Shown here: positions 22,126-35,363 of the stretch, one piece after another
How the letters are laid out: each line of letters starts with the position of its first letter
Numbering within the stretch: position 1 is the stretch's first letter
Origin: Labia minor
Taxonomy: Eukaryota; Arthropoda; Insecta; Dermaptera; Spongiphoridae
Direction of reading: 5' to 3'
Assembly (NCBI GenBank): GCA_963082975.1
Contig: OY720344.1
Coordinates: 4,761,580 to 4,825,579 of the forward strand
Length of the DNA: 64,000 bases
Position numbers and translations under genes: made by a program
The notes under the pieces: generated by a model
The model's database searches: none
Seen by the model: the letters and a program-made list of their open reading frames with translations, nothing else
Told to the model about the DNA's origin: nothing

Positions 22126-22324
22126 TGTGTGGAGCTAGCTTTTGAATTTGTTTTATTCGTTACCCGAATATGTGTGTTCGTTCGTTCTCCGGAAATGGTA
22201 TAAATATTATTTCAGCTATTTTTTTTTTATTTCATTCAAAAGTAAATATTTAAATGTCCTTAGGTGACAACTGACTGGCTCTATCTTTAATAAAAATAAA
22301 TAGATATAAAAATAAAAAATATAA

Positions 22325-22361
<37 letters not shown>

Positions 22362-23216
22362 TAATAAAAGAATGTAAAGAGAAATAAAATTAAATGTTCA
22401 GTTGGTTTGTTGTCAGTTTTGTTAAAAACATTTGAATTGAAAATAAATTGAATAACATCAACTACCAGTAAAATTATGTATATATATATATATATATATA
22501 TACATATATATCAATTCAAATGACAATTTTACGCTAATGAATTGCAAAAGTAATCATCCGATAATATATCAATGGTTGAATACAGATACTCTAATATTTA
22601 CATAAAGATTTCAATTGCAATTTTTTTTTTTTTTTGGTTTTATATATTTTTTTTTTAAATCACTATATATTACTAAATAATTAAGGATCAAATCAATATA
22701 GTAAGAGAGAGAGAGATTAAAATACAAACCATTATTATTATTATTATTATTAGTTACTTAAAAGTAAATATAAAATAAATAATAACCGTGGTCAGGTGAG
22801 GTCACGTTTCATTTCTTACAATTTTTAATTTTCATTTCTTAAATACTCGTACATGTTAAATGATATCAAGTAACTTATTTAAAAATCTATTTGAAATTTT
22901 ACAAAATTGTTCATTTTGGAATTGAACATGGACCGACCAACGTATAACCAGTTATCAAACTTATCATTAAACGACTTTTAGTTCATGTTCGATTCACTTG
23001 TATAAATTTATTTGGTTGTTCTGTAGTTTTTATTTATATCGAATTATTGATTGTATTTGCAACAAAAAAATTAAAAATAAAAAAATAAGAGAAATTGTTA
23101 GATAAATTACTAAAGCTTTTTTTTTGTTTATATTAATAATATCCGATCTGATTATTATAAAAATTACTTGACAATATTCTTACATCAATTATTTTATCAA
23201 TGTCTAATTATAAATA
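22126..23216. other. AT-rich interval with TAA and TA microsatellites
   Basis: ATA repeats at 22326-22361, TA at 22478-22502, T tract at 22620-22636, ATT at 22730-22752. No gene is recognised. Confidence 0.65.
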
Positions 23217-23667
23217 AGCTGGAGTGTCTCCACTCGACTATCTCGCAAATTTGAATTGGATTAAATAACATAATATATTATATTTAAATTAAATTTAATT
23301 AATTATAAATAATTATTTATTTATTAAACCAGCGCATGTAGGCTCTTTGTTGATGGCACCACGTCACGTACAGGCGCGTGAGATTGGTAGTGTTAAAAAA
23401 TTAATTCTGGTACTTTCAGCGATCCAATGAAGCTGAAATTCTATATAGAGTAGTTTTATACAATTTTTAATCATGAGAAAAACTATCATTCCTATCTTGA
23501 TTTTTACGGTCACTTTAGAGGGAAAAAAATCAAAACGTTGTAGGTAATGACCCTCTTCCGGTAGAGCTAGATTTCTCAAAAGTTGATAGAAAACTACGAA
23601 TTTAGAATAATGCTCGCATACCAAATTTCATGATTCTAGCTCAAACCGTTTTTGCATAATCTTGTCT

Positions 23668-23707
<40 letters not shown>

Positions 23708-23808
23708 TTCTTGAAGATGATTCAGGAACCTTCTAAACATAAAAAACATCATCAAAATCTCGACATCGAAAATTTTCGTGATCTCAATACTATCTCTGGG
23801 GAGATAGT
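23217..23808 (-). mobile_element. HINE-A full copy
   Basis: Complete from AGCTGGAGTGTCTCCACTC to the 5' hairpin. The slot is a long (CA)n at about 23672-23704. The core includes a GTACAGGCGCG variant instead of GTGTTGGCGCG, shared with the copy at 41419, suggesting a subfamily. Confidence 0.65.
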
Positions 23809-24948
23809 AAAAATATCAATAACCATGTCTAGAAAGATTGTGACATTTCTTTGTAGAAATGTAAAATAAAATTAAACATTAGAATGATTAAATAAAAATA
23901 TAAATTAAAAAATAAAATGTCAAATGAGAATATTATATTTACTTACAAAATAAAAAATTAAATACAAAGTTCAACAAAAGTTGAACAAAAATGGAACCTT
24001 GATGAAATATATACTTATTTAATTATAAATTAAATGACTATATTTATTTTCACAATTTTAATTATAAATTTATGAAATTTTATTACATGTTGAATATGAA
24101 AAAAACATCGCATTAATATGATAAGTGATTAATAAAATATAAATAAATAAAAAAAAAAAAAAATAAAAAAATTCTAAAATTTAAATAAACTTGTTGCCTA
24201 TATTTTAGGAGTTGCCGAATTGTGCTACCATCTTCTGGACGTTTCATGTTTCTTTTATTTATTAATTATGTGCACAGACCCTCACAATCATCACATATGG
24301 TACCATAATAAATAATTTTAATAATTATCATAACGTATATTACATATTTTCAATTATAAATCAATGTAAAATTTTTTTTTTACCATTCAAACTACAATAT
24401 GTTGGGAAATAAATTTTAAAATAAAATTTTAGATTCATGGTTTGATTTGTTTTCATTGACACCGAAAGTCAAATTTAGTATATTACTTAAAAAGTGTTAC
24501 TATAATCAGGGCCGGTTCTAGGGTGTTGTGAGTCTCCGGGCAAAACGCAATTTCATACATATTATTTTTTAAATAATCAATGTAAAAAAATATTTTCTTC
24601 TTAAATCGGCGCCCATCAAATTTTAGCGCCCCGGGCAATCGTTCGGTTTTATTCGGTGCTGTCTATAATAGTAATTTTTTTTATCTCATTTGAAATAACT
24701 AATTTTGAGTATTTAACTTTGTAATTTTCAGCTTAAAAAATTTCAAAAATTCCAGATTTAAATCATGAAACATAAAGATATATAAAAATTTTCAAATTTT
24801 TTTATACAATATGCAAATTATTATTGACTTGTTTTTGTTGTTGAATTAATTTCAACAATTGACGGTTGTGGGATAATTGTGGGACAAGGTGTTTTGATCC
24901 ACCCACTCATTTAGAGGGGCATACTCCTTAACATATTCTATTCAATCA

Positions 24949-24987
<39 letters not shown>

Positions 24988-25195
24988 GTGTGTCTCAATG
25001 TCAAAGAGGGAGATTCGGTTTCTGGCATTAATTGATAATCCATTTATCTATCTGTTCTATCCATATTCTAAAGGAGAGGGAATAGTTAAACTTGAGTTAC
25101 CAATTTGCTACCCAAAGGAGACTGGTCTCTCCATTTACACTCGAATATCAGATGTTTTAATCAGATATCATATACAAATCAATCCATCCTTACTA
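23809..25195. other. AT-rich interval with a hAT-like MITE end and compound microsatellite
   Basis: At 24509 CAGGGCCGGTTCTAGG, with GGCGCCCATC and GCGCCCCGGGC blocks to about 24650, resembles the widespread CAGGGCCGG hAT MITE ends; no right end is seen. TA then GT repeats lie at 24949-24993. A less AT-rich patch, GAGTTGCCGAATTGTGC, is at 24209. No gene is supported. Confidence 0.35.
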
Positions 25196-25199
25196 CTAC

Positions 25200-25241
<42 letters not shown>

Positions 25242-25548
25242 TTTTAATTTCCGTAGAAGGTATAGTCACAAAAAATTTCCAGAAGAACTTGGAAAAGCTC
25301 GATCTCCCGATTAACATCTTAAAAGAAGGACAAAAAGCGATAATTTTACAAAGCTGCCATATTGTCAGAAAATTCTTGAATGCCTAGTCTCAAAAAAATT
25401 ATCTGATTAAAGTAAATATATACATTAGTAACAACAAGAACAGAACCAGTGTGAAGTCTCTTCCACACAGTCCGAGCCTAATCCCACACCATCCAAGGGA
25501 TAGGTGACTATTTCCAGCATTTATGCTGAGAAAGTGAGCTCAAATCGG

Positions 25549-25580
<32 letters not shown>
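25200..25580 (+). pseudogene. LINE 3' end: ORF2 C-terminus, 3' UTR and TAA tail
   Basis: Between two TAA-type microsatellites (25200-25241, 25547-25576) the frame from about 25274 reads LEKLDLPINILKEGQKAII, continuing with LQSCHIVRKFLNA and a stop at 25388. This matches the extreme C-terminus of a common animal non-LTR family ending ..LQK..LLGTAHI.RRVLS. The following 150 bp, including CACACAGTCCGAGCC and GAGCTCAAATCGG, would be the 3' UTR, with the ATA run as tail. Upstream domains are missing; the copy is 5'-truncated. Confidence 0.5.
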
Positions 25581-25581
<1 letters not shown>

Positions 25582-26639
25582 TTACACATTGACTAGCAAA
25601 ATTTCAGTTTATTAAAAACACTTAAAAATATTGTGCAATGTTTATTTGTTAATAGGATTGATTTAAGCATTTTCTTTGAACTTGTCATAGGAACCTGAAT
25701 CAAGCTATTATTTCATTTAAAGAAATTATATAAAATATCATGTTGAATTACTAAAAGACAAAACTGCGCAAGGACATCGGAGATAATAAATTTCCGTATG
25801 TTAAATAATCTGGGTTTATTCTTTGGACTCACACACTTAGTAAGCTGCTTTATATAAAATTTTTTTTTGAGGCTGTTTTTTTTTTTTTTTTGATGAGGAC
25901 TGAACGTTTTTTCATCATGTGTTGGTTAAAGTGACCATACGTCCCGTTTTGAACGGGACAGTTACGTTTTTAGGTAGTTTATTTTACATTTATTATTATA
26001 TTATTATACTACGCTATTGTTATATTATTTACTATATTTTTCAGTTATTTTCATTATAATAAACAGAAATAATGAAAAATAAACGCTTTCTTTGTAGCCT
26101 CCCCAAACTATTTACCGAAAATTAAAAAATGTCTCGTTTTTAGGAAAAAAATAAATGATCACGTTAGTGTTGGTTAACTTACTGTAGGACTCAAAAAATA
26201 CCTGATAATCATTGTCTGCCATCATTTTCAAACTAAGTCAAGTAAAAGTTAAAATAAAATACAATTTTTATTAAAAAATTAGAAAAAATAATATAATAAT
26301 ATTGAATATTACATGAAAATTTTTCCTAAAATCTCATATTTTTACTTTTGTAGACCAGTGTAATAAAAAAATTTAAAATGAAAATAAAAATTAAATTTAT
26401 TTATATCTCACAATAATTTAAATATAAATTCCATTTATCTAAATGTTAAAAATTTGAATTAAAATTATCTTTATACCTATTGTTTATATTTTATATACTT
26501 TATTATAAATACAATACAATATACTTTATTATATATATTATATACTCTATCAATGTTAGAATATTATTACATATATTAAATATAAATCATTAATTAAAAA
26601 CCAAAACAAATTTTATTTTGTTTGTTTTAACATTTTTTT
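25581..26639. other. AT-rich interval with a decayed hAT-like MITE
   Basis: AAAGTGACCATACGTCCCG at about 25929, AACGGGACAG, and TGTCTCGTTTTTAGG near 26129 resemble the MITE at 7896; the right end, ATGATCACGTTAG, is degenerate. Otherwise AT-rich. Confidence 0.35.
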
Positions 26640-27090
26640 TTCTATACAATCTCTCTCTCCTTTTTATCTCTCACTCATCTTAACGCTCACACTCACTCAC
26701 TCACTCACTCAGTATACCGTCCAAAAACGACTGATCATGATAAATGGCCATCTTCTTCTTTTGCTACACACAATTTTTTTTTTTTTTTTTTTTTTTTTTT
26801 CTTACTATATTCTCCCTTGCCTCTTTTTTCTCTCTTTCTCTTTTATCTTTTGCCCTTCTTTTGATGATGAGATCTATATCTCTGATCTTGATATTTTACA
26901 ACGACAACGACTACAACACACGAGGTGTTTATATTAACCCTCTCTCTCTCTCTCTACTCACTCTTTTTCTTATTCTTTTATTTTTCATTTTTATAGTAGT
27001 ATCTTTCGTACTGAAATGATTTAATATTTGTTTAGATGATAACATGTCTATTTATTTTTGAGTAAAAGAGAGAGAGAGAGAGATATTTCT
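26640..27090. other. Pyrimidine-rich TE-free island
   Basis: Long C/T runs on the plus strand (TCACTCACTC repeats at 26690-26710, T tract at 26775-26800, CT repeat at 26940-26955) and GA at 27068-27082. A TCAGT initiator-like motif occurs near 26708. No coding frame can be supported. Confidence 0.3.
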
Positions 27091-27283
27091 ATAAATAAAA
27101 TAATATAATAAATTTTCAACTAAGTATATTTATTTAAGAAATATGTAAGAAATTAAATTAATTTATAATTTATATATTCTAATAAGTTATAATAATAAAA
27201 AAAATAAAAGTTTAATGTCTATCATTATGATGACAACTCAATTCATATATCAGATGTGTATATTTTATTGTAAATACTTATGG

Positions 27284-27314
<31 letters not shown>

Positions 27315-27430
27315 ATATATCAATGTGTTTGCAAATATTAATAAGAAATATTTTTTGAATACTTTATATTATAACGATATAATTGATATACTTTAAAATC
27401 ATTGGAAATTTCACTTTTTAATTTTACTAA

Positions 27431-27696
27431 AAAAAAATATCTCTTTGTATGTCTATCAAGTCGGTTGTATCAATGAGGTGTCCTATGATCAGTAGAACGG
27501 GTCCTCTCAACCTTTACCTTGATTTTCTTGATCGGAGGCGCTACTTTTTATCAAGTAGCTTTTCCCCAGTCTTGTTCTCGGAGGCTTCGTCCCATAGACC
27601 CCAACTAGGGAAATTCCCTTGCCAGGCCCGCGACTTGAACCCGGGACCATGTGAATGTGAGGCAGGTTCGCTACCCGCACACCCAATGGCGTCTTT
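27431..27696 (-). mobile_element. tRNA-derived SINE
   Basis: Exact 10-bp duplication ATTTTACTAA flanks it (27421-27430, 27697-27706). On the minus strand the head GACGCCATTGGGTGTGCGG and a GGTTCAAGTC B box are followed by a CCCTAGTTGGGGTC body and a tail with ATTGATACAACCGAC. The 3' tail is shorter than in the copy at 38604. Confidence 0.75.
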
Positions 27697-27706
27697 ATTT
27701 TACTAA

Positions 27707-28550
27707 TAAAAAAAATATAATTTGTCACAGAGCTAGTCTATGTATTAACATACTATTTACTATTGTATTTATACATTTATGTAAGTGAAAATAATAATTT
27801 CTACAATTTTATATTTAATTTGCTTTGTAGTTTATAAAATAATCCGATACCTTTGTTTGATTGGAGAAGATCTTTACAAATCAAAAATTATCATCATCAT
27901 CAGATTACGCTTTCAATTTTGAATAGCAAACAATACATTTACTTGAAATAATTAATTTATTCAATAGTGAATATACTAATTGCATATATTGTAGATATTT
28001 ATATACTATAATTACTAAAATTAAATTGTAATTTTAAATGAATTCAATTCTGTATCAGTACATAAAACGAGATTTAATTCTTAGAGAAAAATATTCACAT
28101 TTAAATTAAAACTATTTATCTTTCTCTTTCATCTTCAATACGTGTAGCATTTAATGGATCAATGAATATTTTAATTTAATAGAAAAATAGAAAAAAAAGG
28201 ATCCTTATAATGTGTCAACATCATTCGGTTGCATAACTTCAAGGGGCTGCCGTTGTTTAATCATTTCGTAGACGTTCACTCACGAAGTAATACACACTAG
28301 GAATTTAATTTTGACAAATTGTAGATGAAGTATATTTACCTAGGTTAAAAATAAATATAGAAGATGTTTCATGTCAGAGTAGAAATATAAACAGGAAAAT
28401 TTATTAATCATTTTTATTTTGTGTCTATGTATATAATATCATGTATTTATGTAGTATATTAGTATACTTACTATGGGATTGATATTTTTAAATTGTAAAA
28501 AAAAACAAATTACTATAAATAGGTTGGTTATAAAATTTCCATGGATTTCA
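27707..28550. other. AT-rich interval, nothing recognised
   Basis: Only a short non-AT patch (CAAGGGGCTGCCGTTG, 28240) stands out. No open frame or repeat end is found. Confidence 0.6.
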
Positions 28551-29067
28551 TGTCTGTGTGTGTATATATGTGTGTGTGTGTGTATGTATGTAGACAAGAT
28601 AACTCAAAAACGGTTTGAGCTAGAATCATGAAATTTGGTACATGGGCATTATTCAAAATTCGTAGTTTTCTATCCACTTTTGAAAAATGTAGCTCAACCG
28701 GAAGAAGGTCATTACCTACAACGTTTTGATTTCTTTTCCTCTAAAGTGACCGTAAAAATAAAAAATATATATTTGATAATTTTTCACATGATTAATAATT
28801 GTATAAAACTGCTATATATAGAATTTCAGCTTGATTGAATCGCTGAAAGTACCAGAATTAATTTTTTAACACTGCAAATCTCACGCGCCAACACGTGACA
28901 TGGTACCATCATTAAAGAGCCAAACAAGCACTGGTTTAATAAATAAATAATTATTTATTAATTTTAATTTATAATTTATAATTAATTAAATTTAATTTAA
29001 ATATAATATATTATGTTATTTAATCCAATTCAAATTTGCGAGATAGTCGAGTGGAGACACTCCAGCT
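28551..29067 (+). mobile_element. HINE-A copy, 5'-truncated
   Basis: Begins at the microsatellite slot (GT/TATG run, 28551-28591) and then runs through core, GC block, AT-rich section and 3' stem-loop ending CTCCAGCT before AA. Confidence 0.65.
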
Positions 29068-29535
29068 AATTTTTCTTTATAATTACATTTTTAAATTTAT
29101 ATTAATTATAATAATTAATTAATAGGAGTAATATATGGCTATATATTTTTTTTAATAAATCTATATATATATGCATTTTCTTTTGATTTTATTGTGTGTG
29201 TGTGTGTGTGTATGTTTGTGTATGTATGAATGGAAGATGGTCAAATCTACTCCACCTCAATTAATTAATTTTAGACGAACCGTTAAAAAGCGGAAGGAAA
29301 ATAAACTAAAAAGAAAAAAAAATGATGATATTTTGCGGTGAAAAGAGAACGAAAGAATATGAATTTTATATGTAAAGAAGATGAAGAGTAGTAATAGTAT
29401 GAGGATTTATGCAATGATATTTGGATCCAAGCCTAATGATATGGCATTACTCCTTCCAAAATATCTCTTCAACCCTTTATAAAGATAGAGAAAACGGATT
29501 GAAAATGAAAGTGTATGTCTGTATATATATATATT

Positions 29536-29581
<46 letters not shown>

Positions 29582-30139
29582 GTTTGCCCAATGGCTTTTA
29601 AATGAATTGGCTCAACCTCGGGCATCATTCCGTCTTTCATTCAACACCCTAAACCCTTTTCAGTTTCAAATACATATCCACTCTTCTCTTTCTCTCTCTT
29701 GTGTATTTATTAATCATTTTTGATTAATAAATTATTAATTAAATAGAAATATAATCAATTAATTTATTTATTTTTTTATTTATTGCTGATGATAATCGTG
29801 TTTATTTATGAATCATAACTATCTACCTACCCAAATGGTATCATTACATATTACGTTAAAAATTTTGAATATCTATATCTACTCATCATCTTAAAATAGA
29901 AAATAACATAATATTTTTTAATTTTCTTCTAATAAAACATTCTCTACAATGAATAAAAGAATATTTTGAAAAATTGTATATGATAAGAGTAAGTACAAAA
30001 AATATAATATACTGTATATAATTCCTATATATATATATTCTATTTTTTTTTCAAAATTTAAACCTATTACTACTACTAATAATTTTACTTAAGTTCTTAT
30101 TAATAATTAACTTAACTTAATAATTTAATAAATTTTATT
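29068..30139. other. AT-rich interval with GT/GA microsatellites
   Basis: GT repeat at 29192-29212 and a compound (GT)n(GA)n at 29535-29581. The patch 29582-29640 (AATGGCTTTTAAATGAATTG, CAACCTCGGGCATC) is unique-looking but without a supported exon. Confidence 0.5.
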
Positions 30140-30630
30140 ACCGACCGACGATAGGAAGGGAAGGTATTGTTTTCAGACCAAATTTCACATGTATAGATTT
30201 TTACATCTCTCCACGAATCATGCATTTTATTAACAGAAAAAAGTATTTTAACATGATGTTTGTCCGTCTGTCCGTTGTGTGTCCGCATAGACGTGTTTAG
30301 CTTGAACGGCTTATCGGATTTTGATAAATTTAATGCATCAGTAGCATGAATTTATCAACTTTTGGTGTATATCAGGAAACCCGAAGAAGTCGCTTGCAAA
30401 GTATTAATTTTTTATTCATTGTCGGAAATTTTTCCCTAAAATATAGTAATTATTAATATTTGAGTAATTAAACTAAAAATAAAAACCAAAATAATATAAT
30501 TTAGTCTTTTTAATTGAAATAAAAAACATTTTTTGATACTTTATTTACTATATATATATATATATATATATAATAATTGTAAATTAATTTATTTCAAATC
30601 GTCGGTTGGTTCTGTGCCTGGTAACAGCTC
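30140..30630 (+). mobile_element. HINE-B copy 2 (variant lacking the second internal block)
   Basis: Starts ACCGACCGACGATAGG, with GTCCGTCTGTCCG slot and GAACGGCTTATCGGATTTTG core. The end is CGTCGGTTGGTTCTGTGCC with the stem-loop worn to CTGGTAACAGCTC. The middle (30420-30590) matches the copy at 59719 rather than the other three. Confidence 0.6.
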
Positions 30631-30725
30631 ATTTTTTTTATTTTAATTGCATTTTTATTTCTTTTTCTTTTCTTTTTTTTTTTCAATTTTTCCAAATACA
30701 TTGCATATATTATATTACTCTAAAT

Positions 30726-30900
30726 CATAGGTTCCCAAAATGGTCTAAGACTAGACCCCCCGTCATGGATTTTTTTAATGTCTTTTAAAAAAAAAAAGGT
30801 AAATCGTTTTCCCGACATGGCTTTTGACACATTTTTTTATTTTTTTTTTTTTTATTTTTTTATAATATGGCTCTAAAAAAAGGGTAAATCGTTTATAAAA
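30726..30900 (+). repeat. Truncated hAT-like MITE (relative of 9207)
   Basis: CATAGGTTCCCAAAATGGTC matches the left end at 9207; GGTAAATCGTTTTCCCGACA and GGCTCTAAAAAAAGGG follow. The right end is lost. Confidence 0.45.
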
Positions 30901-31074
30901 AAATCAAAATCAATTTATGCTCTAAATGCTCTAAATTCAAATTCACGTTGATCACCATTCGACATTTTCTATTTATTTGTGAATAATATAAACAAAGGTA
31001 TATTCATTATCACATTCCGGTTTATTTTTGAATTAATTTTTCAACATAAAAAAAAAAACAATAATGAAACTAAG

Positions 31075-31226
31075 TCATTCCAGCATCCGGGACCAAAATT
31101 GGGAAGGTACTTGATAAAAAAATATAGCATCAATTTAAAGGTTGATAAGACCAACTTGATAGACGTTGTCCTTGCAAAAGATGTACAAAAGTTAGAGGTT
31201 TTATTATTATTATTATTATTATTATT
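31075..31226 (+). repeat. SINE 3' fragment with TTA tail
   Basis: CATCCGGGACCAAAATTGGG, ACTTGATAGACGTTGTCC and GATGTACAAAAGTTAGAGG match the 3' half of the SINE at 38604, ending in (TTA)n at 31201-31226. Confidence 0.55.
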
Positions 31227-32091
31227 CTTTAAGTGACAAAAAAAAACAACAACAAAAGAAACAAAAATGATTGATCATTGATCATAAATCAATTTATAAA
31301 AGCAAACATAATTGAAATTTTGATTTATTTATTTATTTTTTCTTTATATACTTACCTCAATTTCAATAGCGATTACTTAACTTAAAATATTCATTAGATT
31401 TTTTGGTTTCTTAGGTGATTTTTGTTTATTTAACTGAAGGGATGACACCTGATTAAAGGAGAAAAGAGGTAAATAGAATTACAATGGTGTGAGTGAATAA
31501 AAGGGTGTTTTAGTTGATTTAAAAGGATGATCATCATCAGAATGATTTTACTGACATACAATAGGCCATCAATCAATAAAGAGAAAGAGCAATGTCAATC
31601 ATCTAGTTGTTATTGAAAACGTTGCTGATGTTGTTGTTGTTGTTGCTGCGTTTTTTTTTTTAAAAAAAATGGGTAAAAGAGAAGGACGCAAAGTGAAGGG
31701 ATGAGAGATTTTAAAGTCTTTTATAAAATCATCTCGTAATGAACTCTCAGTATTTGTTTATATGTATTATATTGTCAATCATGCTATTTTATGTTGTTGT
31801 TTTTTTGTTTTTTTTTTTTTTGTGAAAAAAAACGAAATTTGCTTAACAAAAATATTTCTTTATAAATATATAATAGATATTTTATTTTAATATTAGATCA
31901 ATACATATCTCCATTATATATTTTTTTATAATATATGGTACATGTAATAAAGTTTAAAATTTAAAAATTTATATAAATAAAGGTTTTTTTTGTCTGTACA
32001 TTGTTCAAAATTTAAAATATTTTGCATATCTTAACGTTTTATGACTTCTAGAATCCAAAAATGGATTTATAATTTTTCATGTCTGTCTGTC
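31227..32091. other. AT-rich interval
   Basis: GTTGTT repeats at 31630-31648, and T and A tracts near 31655 and 31800. A TE-free, less AT-rich patch lies at 31430-31700. No gene is supported. Confidence 0.5.
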
Positions 32092-32954
32092 CCAGGGAGG
32101 TAGGGAGTGACACTAACGCTTGTGGGGGGGGGGGGCTCCAAAAAAGTAGGGAGAAATTCTTCTCAGCCATATTGTGTGGGGTAAAACATTGAATTTTCCT
32201 TAAGACATGATACATTTTTGTTTCCAATTTTCTCGTATGTTTGAAAGTTTTTCTTAGTTATTTCTCCTTTAATTTATAGTTCAGTTAATATATTTAATAA
32301 TTAGAAATAGTTTTTAATAATTTAATTGGTATTTAATTGTTTTTTATTAGATTTTGAATTTTAACTCATTTTCAAGGGTATATAATAAGCACATTTTTTC
32401 TCATACATTATAGTATCAAAGTTTTTACCATACTTTTTCTATTATGACTGGTTTTCAATTTATTTGCAAGATGCAAACCTTACTTACCTAAATATCCGGG
32501 TTTTTTTGGATGGTATATTAGTAGCTGGTCATTATTTGTTTTTAGGGATTTCAATAAATGTTTTGACCTTTCCAAAAAATCTAAAATACATTATCAAATA
32601 TATTTTTTGTTTATATTTTATTTTTTGTAATCATATTTCCATTAAACTAATGATAATTTCTTTTTTTAATTGACTAATTAGGAAGAGAATGATTGCCGCA
32701 ACATTTATTATTTTTTTTATACATATATGCATATCAAAACGACCTGCAGTTGAAATAAAATAAAATTGAAAGAGTTTTATCTTCATGAGAAAATTTTTGC
32801 ACACATAATTTTCCACAAAAAAGCCCCGAAATTTGACGATATATTAACATGAAGATCATTGGAAAATATAATGTTTTGGTACTCATAATATGGCGGCTGT
32901 GACGTCAGATAGGCGACAACTTTTATCCCAAATGTCCTCTCCCTACCTCCCTGG
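32092..32954 (+). mobile_element. 863-bp non-autonomous element with perfect 16-bp inverted ends
   Basis: CCAGGGAGGTAGGGAG at 32092 and its exact reverse complement at 32939-32954. The interior is AT-rich with a G run (32124-32135) and no recognisable protein. The target duplication is unclear, so the superfamily is open. Confidence 0.55.
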
Positions 32955-33568
32955 TCTGGGCGGAAAAATTGTGAGGTTTTAGTCTCAAAATTAGATGAAC
33001 CAATTACTAAAAAATTACATTATATTATTCTTATATAATTCTATTTGAATATATTATGTCAATATCTAATAAAATAACCTCAGAAATTAATAATTAATTA
33101 ATTTTAAAAATTTATATAATACTCTGTGTTTTTCATTCCGAGGTGAATTTGTTCAAGTATGCACGACAATGAATATAACAAAAGTAATTCTAGCAATTCC
33201 CACACTTAAAATATAATTATTATAATTAATATATAAATTTTCATTTTAATTTCTAATATTCATATATCAGCGCCCGTTCCAGCGCAAATTTTGGTCGTTA
33301 TTGACATAAAATATTGATAATCAGTTAATCAAATATTATATATTTTATAAATCCAAATAATTATATTCTAGGAACAATATAAAGATATAATGTATGAGTT
33401 TCTAAAGCAAACTCGAAAATAAAATATATTTAATGTCTTGTGCTAAATAATCTTAAAATTTCGAAATTAAAAAAAAAAAATTATATAAATTTTATAAATT
33501 TAAACATAAATCAATAAATTTAAAAAAAATTATTTTTTATTTTCCACATTTAATGATTGATAATTTTT
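32955..33568. other. AT-rich interval including duplicated flank B
   Basis: 33345-33545 pairs with 10590-10768 (see there). CAGCGCCCGTTCCAGCGC at 33270 is a small GC island, perhaps a MITE end. Confidence 0.45.
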
Positions 33569-34196
33569 ACTATCTCGCCAGAGATAGTATTGCGATCACG
33601 AAAATTTTCAATGTCGAGATTTTGATGTTTTTATACGTTTTGAAGGTACGTAAGTCATTTTCACTAAGATTGAGAAAAATATCTGTATGTGTGTATATGT
33701 GAATGTAACCAAGATTACGCAAAAACGGTTTGAACTAGAATCATGAAATTTGGTACATGGGCTACTCATGAAATTTGGTTAATTAGAATCATGAAATTTG
33801 GTACATGGGCTACATTACTCAAAATTCGTAGTTTTCTATCAACTTTTGAGAAATATAGCTCATTCGGAAGAGGGTCATTACCTACAACGTTTTGATTTTT
33901 TTTCCTCTAAAGTGACCGTAAAAATAAAGATATATGTTTGATAATTTTTCACATGATTAATAATTGTATAAAACTGCTATATATAGAATTTCAGCTTGAT
34001 TGAATCGCTGAAAGTACCAGATTAATTTTTTAACACTACAAATCTCAAGGGCCACTATGTGACATGGTGCCATCAACAAAGAGCCAAACATGCGCTGATT
34101 TAATAAATATTATTTATTAATTTTAATTTAAATATAATACATTTGTTAATTAGTCCAATTCAAATTGCGAGATAGTTGAGTGGAGACACTCCATCT
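33569..34196 (+). mobile_element. HINE-A full copy with internal duplication
   Basis: Complete ends (ACTATCTCGCCAGAGATAG start; GAGTGGAGACACTCCATCT end). The ATCATGAAATTTGGTACATG block is duplicated in tandem at about 33738-33815, unique among the copies. Confidence 0.65.
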
Positions 34197-34569
34197 TATT
34201 TGATTTTATATTGATAAAACATTATATTAAATAGTATATAAGTTAAAAAAATGAATATTTGAATTTGCTTAATTTTTCATATAATATTAATAATCAATTG
34301 AATGAAAATTAAACATAAACATGCACATTTACATTTGTGATTATATTACTTTCTTCTGTCGGGTCCAAATTTATATATCAATACATTTGATCACTAATTG
34401 AGTAAATATCAAATTTAAAAATGATATTATTATATTAATAAAACAATTTTTACATTTTTTTTTTTTTCTTTTTTCGTTTTTTAATTTATAATCCATTGGT
34501 CAACTTTTTTTTCTAAAATACTAAAATAAAATACATATACAATTTTAACATTCAAACTAATTAAAAAAC

Positions 34570-34600
<31 letters not shown>

Positions 34601-35363
34601 TAATAAAAGTAATATAAAGAAAATTGAATTATTGAACTAATATATTATTTGATGACAGGTTATTTAGTATGTAGTAAGAATATTATCTCTTTGATTGATA
34701 TGAATTTCTACATTCTTTTCTTTTTTTTTTTTGTTCTTTATTCTTATCTTATCTTATATATATATTTATTCAACAAATACAATTTATTAAAATATTTTAT
34801 ATATAAAGGAATAAAATAAAAAAATAAAAAAATTGATAATAAATAATAATGGAAAGAAATGAAATATTATCAATCTAATCAGTCTTTTATTTTTTTTTTG
34901 TTTTGCCAGATGATTCATCTTCTTTTAAATTTCATGATAAGATAAAGTCGCTTATAGTTGATTGAAAGTTCGTGTTACTTTTTATTTTTTACAAATCCAT
35001 TTTAATAAAATCAAATAAAATTCAAACAAAAAACAACTTTGGAATGGGAGAGAAATGCAGGTATACCATTTAACTTACTTAATTATTTAAATAGACAAAT
35101 AAATGAATAAATTTATTTTCTTCATTATTATTATTAACATTTAAGTACTTATATAAATTATTCACTTTGAAATTAATTTAACTTTCGCGAGATAAAAACA
35201 AAAAATGGCCATAAAGTTAGCAACATAATTATACAAATGAACAATTATACAATATTTTGAAGATATATTTATTTTATTATTATACTCTAGGAAATTAAGA
35301 AATGTCCAGGGAATTTATTAATATTCCGAGAGATAATTGTAATGTGAACCAGATACTCTATTG
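34197..35363. other. AT-rich interval with ATA microsatellite
   Basis: (ATA)n at 34570-34601 and T tract at 34456-34470. Nothing else is recognised. Confidence 0.65.

Noticed and set aside
27449-27728. Frames of 73-114 codons with PGSSPGPGKGISLAGVYGTE-like peptides
   Set aside because: They recur at 27.5, 38.6 and 43.3 kb because they are the tRNA-derived SINE body read through; not a protein family.
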